This document shows, in pieces, positions 44,201 to 52,898 of a stretch of DNA of 64,000 bases. Within the stretch, counting starts at the first letter, position 1; every line of letters begins with the position of its first letter. Location of the stretch: contig NZ_CP062165.1 in assembly GCF_014844075.1 (NCBI RefSeq), positions 3,410,001-3,474,000 of the forward strand, in the 5' to 3' direction. The translations under genes and the position numbers were made by a program. The notes under the pieces are model-generated. The model worked only from the letters and a program-made list of their open reading frames with translations. It was not told the DNA's origin and ran no database searches. The DNA is from Paenibacillus sp. JNUCC-31. GTDB taxonomy: Bacteria > Bacillota > Bacilli > Paenibacillales > Paenibacillaceae.

Positions 44201-44805
44201 AGCATGGCTTCATTGCGTCCGTCGGGTTCGATCTGTATTCTCAGATGCTTGCAGAGGAAATCAACAAACGCAAAGTGACGATGCTCGGCGAAGAGCCGGT
44301 GCCATCCGATCAGTGGAATACAACGCTGGATCTCAGTATCGATGCGTACTTGCCGTCAGATTATATCTATGACAGCATTCAGAAGATTGAAATTTATAAA
44401 AAAGTGGCGGTTATTGCCTCCTTCGACGATGCGATGGAACTGGAAGACGAATTGGTTGACCGATTCGGTGATCTTCCGGAAGCTGTAATCAATCTGCTGG
44501 CAGTGGCCAGGCTGAAAGTCTATGGCAAAATCTACGGCATTGAGTCGATCTCTCAACGAGGAGATGACCTTACGGTGAAGTTTTATGAAGGCCGTGAACA
44601 TGCCTTTGAGCTCTCGAAGATCGCACACATTGGAAATCAGTTCGAAAGACGTGTACAATTTGAACAAGGACCCCATATGCTTATTCATGTCAAAGGCAAA
44701 GGGCTTGGGGACAAGCAACTGATGGAGCTGGTAGAGAAATTTCTGGAGTCCATGAAAAGTGCTTTTAAATCAAAGGGGGAACTAAAGGATGTTAGCAAAG
44801 TATAA
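41278..44805 (+). CDS. mfd: Transcription-repair coupling factor Mfd
   Basis: About 1175 aa from TTG 41278 (AGAGAGGTG 7 bases upstream). Domains in order: UvrB-homology region ([13 protein letters not shown] near the start), the RNA polymerase-interaction domain ([18 protein letters not shown] near residue 490), then the RecG-like translocase. The translocase has Walker A [21 protein letters not shown] near residue 640, [15 protein letters not shown] near 740, [12 protein letters not shown], and [11 protein letters not shown]. It removes stalled RNA polymerase and recruits UvrA. Its last 17 bases overlap the foldase gene. Confidence 0.97.
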   Translation: [1175 protein letters not shown]

Positions 44806-45940
44806 AAAAGTAGGGAAGGTACTGTCTGTGAGTATGATCGCAGTACTGTCCTTATCACTGCTTGCTGCATGTGGCAAGAAAGAAGAAGCAAAAGCACCGG
44901 AAAAGACTGATACAAGTGCTGTAGTCGCTACGTATGAGGGCGGCACCATTACAGCCAATGAATTCGACCTGGAGCAACGCGTCATGAAATTCCTCTATCC
45001 GGAATATGCACAAATGATGGATATGGATGATTTCAAGGAATACCTGGTGAAACAGGAAGTTGCATATGAATATTTGAGTGGAAAAGCAAGTGAGGAAGCC
45101 AAGACTGCAGGAGCCAAAACAGCAACAGAACAATTCGACAAAATGAAGGCTTCTGTTCAAGCCGATCAATGGACCGAGATGCAAAAAGCTCAGAACCTGA
45201 CGGATCAGAACATCAAAGATTACATGACTCGCATCATGACCGTAATTAAAGACAAGGAAACAGGCGTTACTGAAGATGCGATTAAGGCTGAATTTGAGAA
45301 AAACAAAGATCAGTTTACAACGGCTTCCGTTCGCCACGTACTGATTAACTTCACAGATCCAAAAACACAAAAAGAGCGCAAGAAAGAAGATGCTCTTAAA
45401 ATTGCAAAAGAAGTTAAAAAGAAATTGGATGGCGGAGCCGATTTTGCTGAAATTGCGAAAAAATACTCTGAAGATCCAGGTTCCGCAGAAAAAGGCGGTT
45501 TATATGAGAATACTCCTGTAGCCAATTGGGTAGATGCCTTCAAGGAAGCTGCCAAAACATTGCCGTTGAACAAAATTAGCGACCCTGTTGAAACAGAATA
45601 CGGATATCACGTGATGAAAGTGGAATCCCGTACGGAAGCAGATTACAGCAAATTGACGGATGAGCAGAAAGAAACGCTGAAAAGTCAGTTGGCTGCTGCT
45701 CAAATCGATACATTCATGAACAGTGAATTGGACAAAATCGTTAAAGAAGTGAAACTGCCGAAAACAGATAAAGCTGAAGAAGGCAAAACAGAAGGTACAT
45801 CCGGTACAGGTACGGAAGGTAATAAAACCGAAACTAAAACGGATGATACCAAAGGTACAGATACCAAAAAGGATGAAGGAACAACTGGAACCGATAAAGA
45901 TGCAACAACAGGTGAAGGTGCAGACACAAGCGGGAAGTAA
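44789..45940 (+). CDS. PrsA-type peptidyl-prolyl isomerase lipoprotein
   Basis: The 383-residue product has a signal peptide with lipobox LLAAC (Cys28), a SurA/PrsA-like helical region (residues 45-165), and a parvulin domain (VRHVLINFTDP, GGADFAEIAKKYSEDPGSAEKGG, GYHVMKVESR). A long low-complexity Lys/Thr/Gly/Glu tail (about 325-383) follows. It probably folds secreted proteins at the outer face of the membrane. It overlaps mfd by 17 bases; AAAGGGGG precedes the ATG. No such gene lies here in B. subtilis, where prsA is elsewhere. Confidence 0.9.
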   Translation: MLAKYKKVGKVLSVSMIAVLSLSLLAACGKKEEAKAPEKTDTSAVVATYEGGTITANEFDLEQRVMKFLYPEYAQMMDMDDFKEYLVKQEVAYEYLSGKASEEAKTAGAKTATEQFDKMKASVQADQWTEMQKAQNLTDQNIKDYMTRIMTVIKDKETGVTEDAIKAEFEKNKDQFTTASVRHVLINFTDPKTQKERKKEDALKIAKEVKKKLDGGADFAEIAKKYSEDPGSAEKGGLYENTPVANWVDAFKEAAKTLPLNKISDPVETEYGYHVMKVESRTEADYSKLTDEQKETLKSQLAAAQIDTFMNSELDKIVKEVKLPKTDKAEEGKTEGTSGTGTEGNKTETKTDDTKGTDTKKDEGTTGTDKDATTGEGADTSGK

Positions 45941-46019
45941 GACCGCAAGCGTAAACGTTTCATGATTCAATTTCATCTTAATGAAATCTGGAACGATTGA
46001 AATATGGACAACCATACAG

Positions 46020-46062
46020 AGAAGCAAGGGGAGGTCTTATGGCCTCCTTCTTGCTTCTATTT
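46020..46062 (+). terminator. Terminator after the foldase gene
   Basis: AGAAGCAAGGGGAGG and CCTCCTTCTTGCTTCT pair around TCTTATGG, followed by ATTTGTATT. Confidence 0.8.
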
Positions 46063-46132
46063 GTATTCAGGGCTGCCAAATGGGTATATGGTCTCCTTCT
46101 GCAGAATTGACACAACTATATTCTCCAAATCA

Positions 46133-46163
46133 TGTATAAGGAAATGGGAACAGATGAATACTA
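46133..46163 (+). promoter_or_regulatory. Possible sigma-G promoter of spoVT
   Basis: TGTATA (46133-46138), an 18-base spacer, then AATACTA (46157-46163) resembles the forespore consensus (TGNATA and CATNNTA). spoVT is sigma-G-dependent in B. subtilis. The site is about 90 bases before the gene. Confidence 0.45.
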
Positions 46164-46260
46164 TGGTCAAGATATCACACTAAACGTTCTGGGACTTTCC
46201 TCTACCCATTAAGGAACAGTAGTTGAAAAATCTTCTCGAGAAAGTGGGGCAACATGTGAA

Positions 46261-46803
46261 ATGAAAGCTACTGGTATTGTCCGCCGTATAGATGACCTCG
46301 GTCGTGTGGTCATTCCAAAAGAAATCCGCCGTACGTTACGTATCCGTGAAGGCGATCCACTGGAGATTTTTGTGGACCGTGATGGAGAAGTTATCCTAAA
46401 AAAATATTCGCCGATTGGCGAACTTGGTGATTTTGCCAAAGAATACGCAGAATCCCTGTATGAAAGTACTGGTCATGTAACGATGATTTCTGACCGTGAT
46501 ACTATTATTACGGTGGCAGGTGGTTCCAAGAAAGAGTATCTGGACAAGCAGGTAGGGCCACTGCTGGAGAGCTGCATGGAGAATCGCAAGACGATCCTGG
46601 AGACAAACAACGGGTCTTATGAGCTTAGCAAAGATCATGACGAGACGTTATCTTCTTTTGTTATTGCCCCGATTATTTCTGGTGGTGACCCCATCGGAAC
46701 GGTTATCCTGTTCAACAAGGATGAATCAGTTAAAATGTCTCAGATGGAAGTTAAAATGTCTGAGACAGCTGCTGGATTCCTTGGTAAACAGATGGAACAA
46801 TAA
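46261..46803 (+). CDS. spoVT: Stage V sporulation regulator SpoVT
   Basis: At 180 aa it has an AbrB-type N-terminal domain (MKATGIVRRIDDLGRVVIPKEIRRTLRIREGDPLEIF) followed by a GAF-like C-terminal domain (residues 55-178) with VTMISDRDTIITVAGG and IAPIISGGDPIGTVILFNKD. It modulates late forespore sigma-G genes. It shares the DNA-binding fold with AbrB at 25683-25937, whose C-terminus is quite different. Confidence 0.96.
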   Translation: MKATGIVRRIDDLGRVVIPKEIRRTLRIREGDPLEIFVDRDGEVILKKYSPIGELGDFAKEYAESLYESTGHVTMISDRDTIITVAGGSKKEYLDKQVGPLLESCMENRKTILETNNGSYELSKDHDETLSSFVIAPIISGGDPIGTVILFNKDESVKMSQMEVKMSETAAGFLGKQMEQ

Positions 46804-46813
46804 ACCGCAGATC

Positions 46814-46853
46814 AACTCCTGGTGCCCTGTTAGGGCAACCAGGAGTTTTTGCG
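46814..46853 (+). terminator. spoVT terminator
   Basis: AACTCCTGGT and ACCAGGAGTT with an inner GCCC/GGGC stem, followed by TTTTGCGTTTTT. Confidence 0.85.
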
Positions 46854-46985
46854 TTTTTGGGGGATTGGGCGAGATCCGGGGTGGTGACCTAAAAGGGAGC
46901 TCTGCCTAAGGGGTTAGTCTGAGTGCCTATAGACAGGTATAATAGCTAAGTATACTTTGAACGAACGGACACGCAGGAGGGACAT

Positions 46986-48686
46986 ATGAAACAGTCGTCT
47001 ACAGGCTCAAGGTTGCTTCAGGGCGCCTTTGTGCTTGGGTTTGCCGCTATTATATCCAAAATCATTGGTGCTTTTCAGAAGATCCCGCTGCAAAATCTCG
47101 GCGGAGACGGGGTTTTTGGGATCTACAACACGGTGTACCCGTTCTATATGCTTCTTATTACGATCGCGGCTGCCGGATTGCCTGTAGCTGTATCCAAATT
47201 TGTAGCCGAACAGAATGCAATGGGTAGGCCGGAGGAGGGTAGGCGGATTGTACGTTTATCCTCCATGCTGCTTGGTGGAATTGGATTAGTATTGGCTTTG
47301 TTAATGTATATAGGCGCACCTTTTATCGGGGATCTTATTGGTAATGGAAGTGTTGTATCTTCCATTCGCGCAGCGTCCATGGCATTGTTGTTTGTACCGG
47401 TGATGACAGGACTGCGTGGTTACTTTCAGGGCTTGCAGCAAATGGTGCCTACAGCGGTGTCCCAGGTGGTGGAGCAGATGGTAAGGGTTACGGTGATGAT
47501 CGTGCTGTTACTATGGCTCATGGGGCGAAATGCTTCGATGGAGACTATTGCGGCTGGCGCTATGCTTGGATCGGTGGCTGGAGGCATTGCCGGATTAGTC
47601 GCCATGCTTGGTTATATGTACCGTCATCGACGGAAAAATCGGGAACAGTTCACTGTTAAGAAAGATGCTGACACAGCTGAGCAAATGCAGAAAACCAAGG
47701 AACGCCGAAGCGTGGGGAGCAGCCTTCTTCCCGAGGAACGGCGTTCCAACAGCGAATGGATTCGGACGCTGCTGATCTATGCCATTCCGGTCTGTCTCGG
47801 ATCACTGGCCGTGCCATTGATGAATCTGGTGGATACCTTTACGGTACCCCGTTTATTAAGACAAGAAGGGCTGGATGAGCTTCAATCCATGGTCTCCTTC
47901 GGGATTTACAATCGGGGCTTGCCGTTAGTTCAACTGGTGACGATGCTTGCCACGTCACTATCTGTGCTCTTTATTCCGGCTATGGCCGAAGCCCGGCTCA
48001 AGGGCGGGCCGGAAGCCGTGAGGAAGCAAGCAGGCCTTGCGCTGCGCTGGTTCTGGTTGATCGGCTTGGCGGCGTCCGCGGGACTGGCGGTGCTGGCTGA
48101 GCCAATCAACCGCATGCTGTACGGAGATGCCGCAGGCACCGAAGCTCTGCGGTACATGGCGCTGATGGCTGCGGGCAGCACCGTCAGCATCATTGCGGCG
48201 GCGCTGCTGCAAGGCCTCGGCGCCGTGCGCGCACCCGCGTTCAGCATGCTGGCCGCCGCAGGCGTCAAGGCGCTGCTGAACGTCATGCTTGTGCCGGCGC
48301 TGGGCATCAGCGGCGCGGCTCTGGCAGGCGCAGTCGCCTATATGCTGGCGGCTGGCCTCAATGTGGCGCTGCTGGCGCGGCTCACCGCCATGCGCCCGGC
48401 CCCTGGCGCCGTCCTGGCGAAGCCGGCGCTCGTCATCGCCGCCATGTGCCTGGCAGCGGCGGGCACGGCTTGGGCCGCCGAAGCAGCGCTCGGCGGCATC
48501 GGGTTCGCGGCCGAAGGCAGGCTGGCCGCGGTGGGCGTGAGCCTGCTTGGCGTAGCCGCAGGCTCGGCCGTGTTCGTGCTGGCTGCGGCCCTCACGGGGC
48601 TGTTGACCGCCGCAGAGCTGGCGGCCGTGCCCAAGCTGGGGCCGCTTCTGGCCAAGCTGCTGCGCAGACTGCGTGTGCTGCGCTAA
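46986..48686 (+). CDS. yabM: MATE/MOP-type polysaccharide flippase (YabM, SpoVB-like)
   Basis: At 566 aa it has about 14 hydrophobic segments and the MurJ/SpoVB-like start LQGAFVLGFAAIISKIIGAFQKIPLQNLGGDGVFGIYNTVYPFY. A charged cytosolic loop (about residues 215-255) is long. By synteny (spoVT-yabM-yabN) it is YabM; the family flips lipid-linked sugars across the membrane. The last 230 residues are extremely Ala/Leu/Gly-rich and the DNA from about 48000 is much richer in GC than the first half. GGAGGG precedes the ATG. Confidence 0.88.
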   Translation: MKQSSTGSRLLQGAFVLGFAAIISKIIGAFQKIPLQNLGGDGVFGIYNTVYPFYMLLITIAAAGLPVAVSKFVAEQNAMGRPEEGRRIVRLSSMLLGGIGLVLALLMYIGAPFIGDLIGNGSVVSSIRAASMALLFVPVMTGLRGYFQGLQQMVPTAVSQVVEQMVRVTVMIVLLLWLMGRNASMETIAAGAMLGSVAGGIAGLVAMLGYMYRHRRKNREQFTVKKDADTAEQMQKTKERRSVGSSLLPEERRSNSEWIRTLLIYAIPVCLGSLAVPLMNLVDTFTVPRLLRQEGLDELQSMVSFGIYNRGLPLVQLVTMLATSLSVLFIPAMAEARLKGGPEAVRKQAGLALRWFWLIGLAASAGLAVLAEPINRMLYGDAAGTEALRYMALMAAGSTVSIIAAALLQGLGAVRAPAFSMLAAAGVKALLNVMLVPALGISGAALAGAVAYMLAAGLNVALLARLTAMRPAPGAVLAKPALVIAAMCLAAAGTAWAAEAALGGIGFAAEGRLAAVGVSLLGVAAGSAVFVLAAALTGLLTAAELAAVPKLGPLLAKLLRRLRVLR

Positions 48687-48861
48687 ACCCCCGCGGAGTC
48701 TACATCCAGCGCCGTGGAATATGCAATTATAGGATAACGTCTGATTCTGGTATAATACGTGTAATTATAGAGCGCTGTTCTGCTTCATGGCTCATCCACA
48801 TCGAATGTGATTCAGGGATGGGGAAGTCGGAACAGGATGGTTCGGATGGAGGTTTACAAAG

Positions 48862-50355
48862 ATGAGTGCAGCTTTGACAGTAGTTGGTCTTGGTTCTGGA
48901 GACGCAGACCAGCTGACGGTAGGGATTATTAAAAAAATGAAACATGCGGCCACGCTGTATGTGCGTACACTGGATCATCCCGTGTTGAATGATCTGAAGC
49001 AGGAAGGGCTTGAGATGACATCTTTTGATGCGATCTATGAGGCTAAGGCTTCTTTTCCCGAAGTCTACGATGAAATTGCAGATCAGCTGATCGATGCCGC
49101 ACGCACGGGTGAACAAGGCACTGAGATCGTTTATGCCGTGCCAGGGCATCCCATGGTTGCAGAAGCGAGTGTACGCCTGCTGAAAGAGCGCTGCCCCCAG
49201 ATGGGCATTTCGCTGCGTATCATGGGCGGAGAGAGTTTTCTGGATGAAGCATTCATTCGTCTGGGATTCGACCCCATTGAAGGTTTTCAGCTTCTGGACG
49301 CCAGCAGTCTGAATACGGAACTGGTGCAACCCCAGCTTCATACCTTGATCGGGCAAGTCTACGATGTGTTTACCGCTTCCGACGTAAAACTGTGCCTGAT
49401 GGACGTTTATTCTGACGATTATCCGGTATTTGTTGGACACGCCTTGGGTGTACAGGGGCAGGAGATCATTCACAAGGTGCCACTGCATGATCTGGACCGT
49501 ATTGAAGGGTATGGTAATCTTTCACTGATCTATGTGCCAAAAAATACAGATGACGCGCTACGTCGACGTTCCTTCGCACGATTGCATGAAATTGTGAATA
49601 TCCTTCGCAGTCCAGGGGGCTGTCCATGGGATCAGGAACAGACCCACCAGTCGATTCGCAAAAATCTGATTGAGGAAACCTATGAAGTTATTGAAACCAT
49701 TGATGAAGATGACCCCGATCACATGAAGGAAGAGCTGGGTGATCTCCTGTTGCAGATTTTGCTGCACTCCCAGATGGAAGAAGAGGTTGGCACGTTTAAC
49801 GTGTACGATGTTATCGAAGGATTGAACGACAAGCTTATTTTCCGTCATCCGCACGTCTTTGGCGAACAGCAGGCAGGTGATGCGAATGAGGCACTGCAAA
49901 ACTGGGAACAGATGAAGGCAGAGGAGAAAAAGCGTAAAGGACAGGACCTGCAGAAGACCTCCGTGCTGGATGGTATTCCCCGTGACTTGCCTGCTTTGAT
50001 GAAAGGATATAAATTGCAGAAGAAAGCGGCCAAGGTTGGCTTCGACTGGGATGATGTCGAGGGTGTCTTTGCCAAGATCGAAGAAGAATTGGCCGAACTG
50101 AAAGAAGCAGTGCAGCACAACCAATCTGCTGAAGAACGGAAGTTGGAGCTGGGCGATTTACTGTTTGCAGCTGCCAATGTCGCTAGATTCATTGATACAG
50201 ATCCGGAGGAGGCACTTGCCGCCACCAATCGGAAATTCGTTCAGCGTTTCCAGTATATTGAGGAGCGCCTGCGTGAACAGGGAAGAACTCCGTCAGACAG
50301 TAATGTCGATGAAATGGAGGAATACTGGCAGGCAGCGAAGAAGGCTGGATTGTAA
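48862..50355 (+). CDS. mazG: YabN, fused tetrapyrrole-methylase-like and MazG NTP pyrophosphohydrolase
   Basis: At 497 aa. The N-terminal methylase-like domain (residues 1-225) has LTVVGLGSGDADQLTVG and YAVPGHPMVAEASV. The C-terminal MazG part has LRSPGGCPWDQEQTHQSIRKNLIEETYEVIE, the metal-binding Glu-Glu-x-x-Glu and the downstream EELGDLLLQ. A second MazG-like helix pair (ELAELKEAV ... ELGDLLFA) follows. It probably clears non-canonical NTPs; the role of the methylase part is unknown. Confidence 0.93.
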   Translation: MSAALTVVGLGSGDADQLTVGIIKKMKHAATLYVRTLDHPVLNDLKQEGLEMTSFDAIYEAKASFPEVYDEIADQLIDAARTGEQGTEIVYAVPGHPMVAEASVRLLKERCPQMGISLRIMGGESFLDEAFIRLGFDPIEGFQLLDASSLNTELVQPQLHTLIGQVYDVFTASDVKLCLMDVYSDDYPVFVGHALGVQGQEIIHKVPLHDLDRIEGYGNLSLIYVPKNTDDALRRRSFARLHEIVNILRSPGGCPWDQEQTHQSIRKNLIEETYEVIETIDEDDPDHMKEELGDLLLQILLHSQMEEEVGTFNVYDVIEGLNDKLIFRHPHVFGEQQAGDANEALQNWEQMKAEEKKRKGQDLQKTSVLDGIPRDLPALMKGYKLQKKAAKVGFDWDDVEGVFAKIEEELAELKEAVQHNQSAEERKLELGDLLFAAANVARFIDTDPEEALAATNRKFVQRFQYIEERLREQGRTPSDSNVDEMEEYWQAAKKAGL

Positions 50356-50445
50356 AGGGTTCTGGCATTTTGAGCGCTGATCCGATATCATTCACATAGT
50401 GAGCATTTTGCATAAATCCAAAGAGGGGTCTTTCAAACAGCAAGA

Positions 50446-50480
50446 TATAGATCGAAATGCTTCTATTCGTCTATATTTTG
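50446..50480 (+). terminator. Weak terminator after mazG
   Basis: TATAGATCGAA and TTCGTCTATA pair with one bulge, followed by TTTTGT. The remaining gap to 50775 has no gene; TTGCTT, 17 bases and TATGTT from about 50515 could be a promoter for the HU gene. Confidence 0.5.
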
Positions 50481-50775
50481 TACCCGGGAGCGAGATGAAT
50501 CGAATTATGCAAATTGCTTAGGTACATCATGTGTATTATGTTAGTCGAAGAAACGCCAATGATCACTGTGTGATTAATGGAGGGTTGTTTCGGGTATTGG
50601 ACTTAGACTGTTCTTGGGCAGGACCGACAGAATGTGAAAAAAGTCGAGGGCCAAGGCAGGATTTCAGATGCCAAGCCAGAATACATGTGTAGTAACCTAG
50701 CGCGGAGTCAGCGGCAGCAGATCTGTTGCCATGAATTCGCAGATACTTTTTTTTCAATTTGGGAGGCTTTTAAAA

Positions 50776-51048
50776 ATGAACAAAACAGATCTGATTAACA
50801 ACATTTCCACCAAAAGCGGTTTGACTAAAAAAGACGTTGAGTCCGTATTGAACGGCTTTTTGGGAGAGATTACAGATGCACTTGCCAGCGGAGACAAAGT
50901 ACAATTGATCGGCTTTGGCACTTTTGAGACCCGCAAACGTTCCGGTCGTACCGGACGTAACCCACAAACAGGGAATGAAATCGTGATTCCTGAGTCCACC
51001 GTTCCTGCATTCAAAGCAGGCAACAAACTTAAAGAAGCCGTAAAATAA
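50776..51048 (+). CDS. hup: DNA-binding protein HU
   Basis: A 90-aa protein: MNKTDLINNISTKSGLTKKDVESVLN, VQLIGFGTFETRKRSGRTGRNPQTG (the beta-arm with the intercalating Pro region) and VPAFKAGNKLKEAVK. It is the chromosomal histone-like protein. GGGAGG precedes ATG 50776. B. subtilis hbs lies elsewhere; here the gene is inserted between mazG and rqcP, and its TAA overlaps the rqcP ATG by one base. Confidence 0.97.
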   Translation: MNKTDLINNISTKSGLTKKDVESVLNGFLGEITDALASGDKVQLIGFGTFETRKRSGRTGRNPQTGNEIVIPESTVPAFKAGNKLKEAVK

Positions 51049-51326
51049 TGCGTCTTGATAAATTCCTGAAGGTCTCTCGACTGATCAAACGTCGCACCGT
51101 TGCCAAGGATGTCTCTGAACAAGGACGTGTTCTGGTGAACGGGCGCGAAGCGAAGCCCAGCGCCGCTGTCAAAGTGGGCGATGAGCTGACGGTTCAGTTC
51201 GGTCAAAAGCTGGTCACCGTAAAGGTGGAACGCCTTGCCGAGAGTACCAAGAAGGACGAGGCAAGCAGCCTCTACACCTTGGTTAAGGAAGAGCCGATCG
51301 CCAAGGATAATGGGTTGAACTGGTAA
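51048..51326 (+). CDS. rqcP: RqcP (YabO), S4-domain ribosome quality-control factor
   Basis: A 92-aa protein with an S4 fold: MRLDKFLKVSRLIKRRTVAKDVSEQGRVLVNGREAKPS and VKVGDELTVQFG. RqcP works with RqcH to add alanine tails to nascent chains on obstructed 50S subunits. It overlaps the HU gene by one base (TAATG), so translation is coupled. Confidence 0.95.
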   Translation: MRLDKFLKVSRLIKRRTVAKDVSEQGRVLVNGREAKPSAAVKVGDELTVQFGQKLVTVKVERLAESTKKDEASSLYTLVKEEPIAKDNGLNW

Positions 51327-51372
51327 TAGGAATGCCCAACATGCCTTTGTTTCCATTCATGGCATGAAATGG

Positions 51373-51407
51373 AACGCCTTTCCCCTAGAGGGAGGGGCGT
51401 TTTTTTG
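51373..51407 (+). terminator. rqcP terminator
   Basis: AACGCC/GGCGTT outer stem with TCCC/GGGA inner pairs, followed by TTTTTTT. Confidence 0.85.
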
Positions 51408-51501
51408 ATGCGTATTTATCTGACATTCGGTTTCATCCGCCCTTGGTTCTATTCCGCACTTCTGATCCATAAGCTAGGTGTAAGAAGGAGGGGTACATGC
51501 C

Positions 51502-51786
51502 ATGGTTGAGCAAAATAAAACGAAACAGCATCATCTGAGTATGCAGAATCGGAAACTGCTGGATCTGACAGGTGTCTCCAATGTGGAGAGCTTCGACAGT
51601 GAGGAATTTTTACTGCAAACTGAACTTGGGCATCTGACCATCCGGGGGCACAATTTACATATCAAAAACCTTAGCCTGGAGGACGGTTTGCTATCTATCG
51701 AGGGAACGGTCAGTTCTCTGCAATATCTGGATCCCGGTTCCCAATCCAAGAACGGTAAAGGCCTGTTCGGCAAGATGTTCCGATGA
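51502..51786 (+). CDS. yabP: Sporulation protein YabP
   Basis: A 94-aa protein matching YabP: HHLSMQNRKLLDLTGVSNVESFDSEEFLLQTELGHLTIRGHNLHIKNLSLEDGLLSIEG. A related fold is found in YqfC. It is mother-cell expressed and needed for sporulation together with YabQ. AAGGAGGGG precedes the ATG. The stop overlaps yabQ by 4 bases. Confidence 0.94.
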   Translation: MVEQNKTKQHHLSMQNRKLLDLTGVSNVESFDSEEFLLQTELGHLTIRGHNLHIKNLSLEDGLLSIEGTVSSLQYLDPGSQSKNGKGLFGKMFR

Positions 51787-52352
51787 GTCCCGATACTCAA
51801 TGGATCACATTGATGTGGATGCTGATATCGGGAGCCGTGATGGGGATGGCCTACGACAGTTACCGGGTACTGTCCGGTCAGCTGCGGTTCCCGAGATGGA
51901 GTGTCCACACGCTAGATCTGTTGTACTGGGTCGCTTCCGCGCTGTTCGTCTTCCGGATGCTGTACGCCGGTAATCACGGACAGCTGCGGTTTTATGTCTT
52001 TTTGGGGCTGATTATAGGGGTTTGCTTCTATTTTTGGCTTTTAAGTGTTACAACCCAGCGTTTTGTGGTAATGTTAATTAAACTCGCAAGAACGCTGATT
52101 CATTGGTGTGGACATATCCTTAACATCCTGATCGTTATGCCGGCAAAAGGGCTTTATAAGCTATTGCGTGTATTATTTGGCTTTATACTCGCAATCCTGT
52201 TATTTCTGGGCAAGCTGGTATTGCAATGTTTGGTACCTTTCGGCAAGTTGTTCCGCTGGATGTTTAGGCCGCTCCTGAAGCATTGGGTAACGCCACGCTT
52301 CCTGATCCGTGCGGGTTCAAGTATTGCAGCGATGTGGAAACGCTGGTTTTAA
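51783..52352 (+). CDS. yabQ: Spore cortex protein YabQ
   Basis: At 189 aa it has about five hydrophobic segments and the start TLMWMLISGAVMGMAYDSYRVLSGQL typical of YabQ. It locates to the forespore outer membrane and is required for cortex formation. The ATG lies inside the yabP end, so translation is coupled. Confidence 0.93.
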   Translation: MSPDTQWITLMWMLISGAVMGMAYDSYRVLSGQLRFPRWSVHTLDLLYWVASALFVFRMLYAGNHGQLRFYVFLGLIIGVCFYFWLLSVTTQRFVVMLIKLARTLIHWCGHILNILIVMPAKGLYKLLRVLFGFILAILLFLGKLVLQCLVPFGKLFRWMFRPLLKHWVTPRFLIRAGSSIAAMWKRWF

Positions 52353-52364
52353 GGAGGTCCAATA

Positions 52365-52700
52365 ATGGGTAAAACACCTATGAGCAAATCAAAAGTACAA
52401 GCAGGCCAAGGAAAATCTTCTGGTGCAAAAAGGCGTCTTATGCTTTGGATGACTTTTATGGTTGTGTTTATCATTTGGGCAGGATATACGTTCCTTGTGC
52501 AGACTGCACAAATTTCGGACAAGAGTTCTCACCTGGCGGCACAGCAAGCTTCAAAGGAAGAAACAGAGAAGAAGCTGGCACAGTTGAAATATGAAGTCAG
52601 CCGGTTGAAGGATCCCGAATACATAGGACAACTGGCACGAAAAAGAGGATACTATCTGCCTGACGAAACACCAATTAAGGTTGAAGAGTCAGGGAACTGA
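52365..52700 (+). CDS. divIC: Cell-division protein DivIC (FtsB-like)
   Basis: At 111 aa: a basic cytoplasmic N-terminus, one membrane helix (about residues 24-45), then a septum-initiator coiled coil (about 60-85) and DPEYIGQLARKRGYYLPDETPI, the conserved end. It pairs with FtsL and DivIB in the divisome. AAGGAGG precedes the ATG. The order yabP-yabQ-divIC is conserved. Confidence 0.94.
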   Translation: MGKTPMSKSKVQAGQGKSSGAKRRLMLWMTFMVVFIIWAGYTFLVQTAQISDKSSHLAAQQASKEETEKKLAQLKYEVSRLKDPEYIGQLARKRGYYLPDETPIKVEESGN

Positions 52701-52898
52701 TGTAATTTGGCTCATTACGGAGCAAGATTTGTTATCTATATGTCTGAAGCCGCCATACCGGAAAAAATAGGCTCCCTTATGGGGCAGAGCTCTGTTGACC
52801 TTGGTTTGCGGCATAAGGTATAATTACATTAGCACAGCATTGATTTTGGCATTCAAAAAATCGGGTTGTATATTTTTAAGGGAGGATCATTTTATTCT

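Noticed and set aside
50480..50502. TACCCGGGAGCGAGATGAATCG resembles TACCCGGGGCGGGAGATGAACCG at 39589-39611
   Set aside because: The match is about 20 bases with an indel and the surrounding sequence does not align; probably chance.
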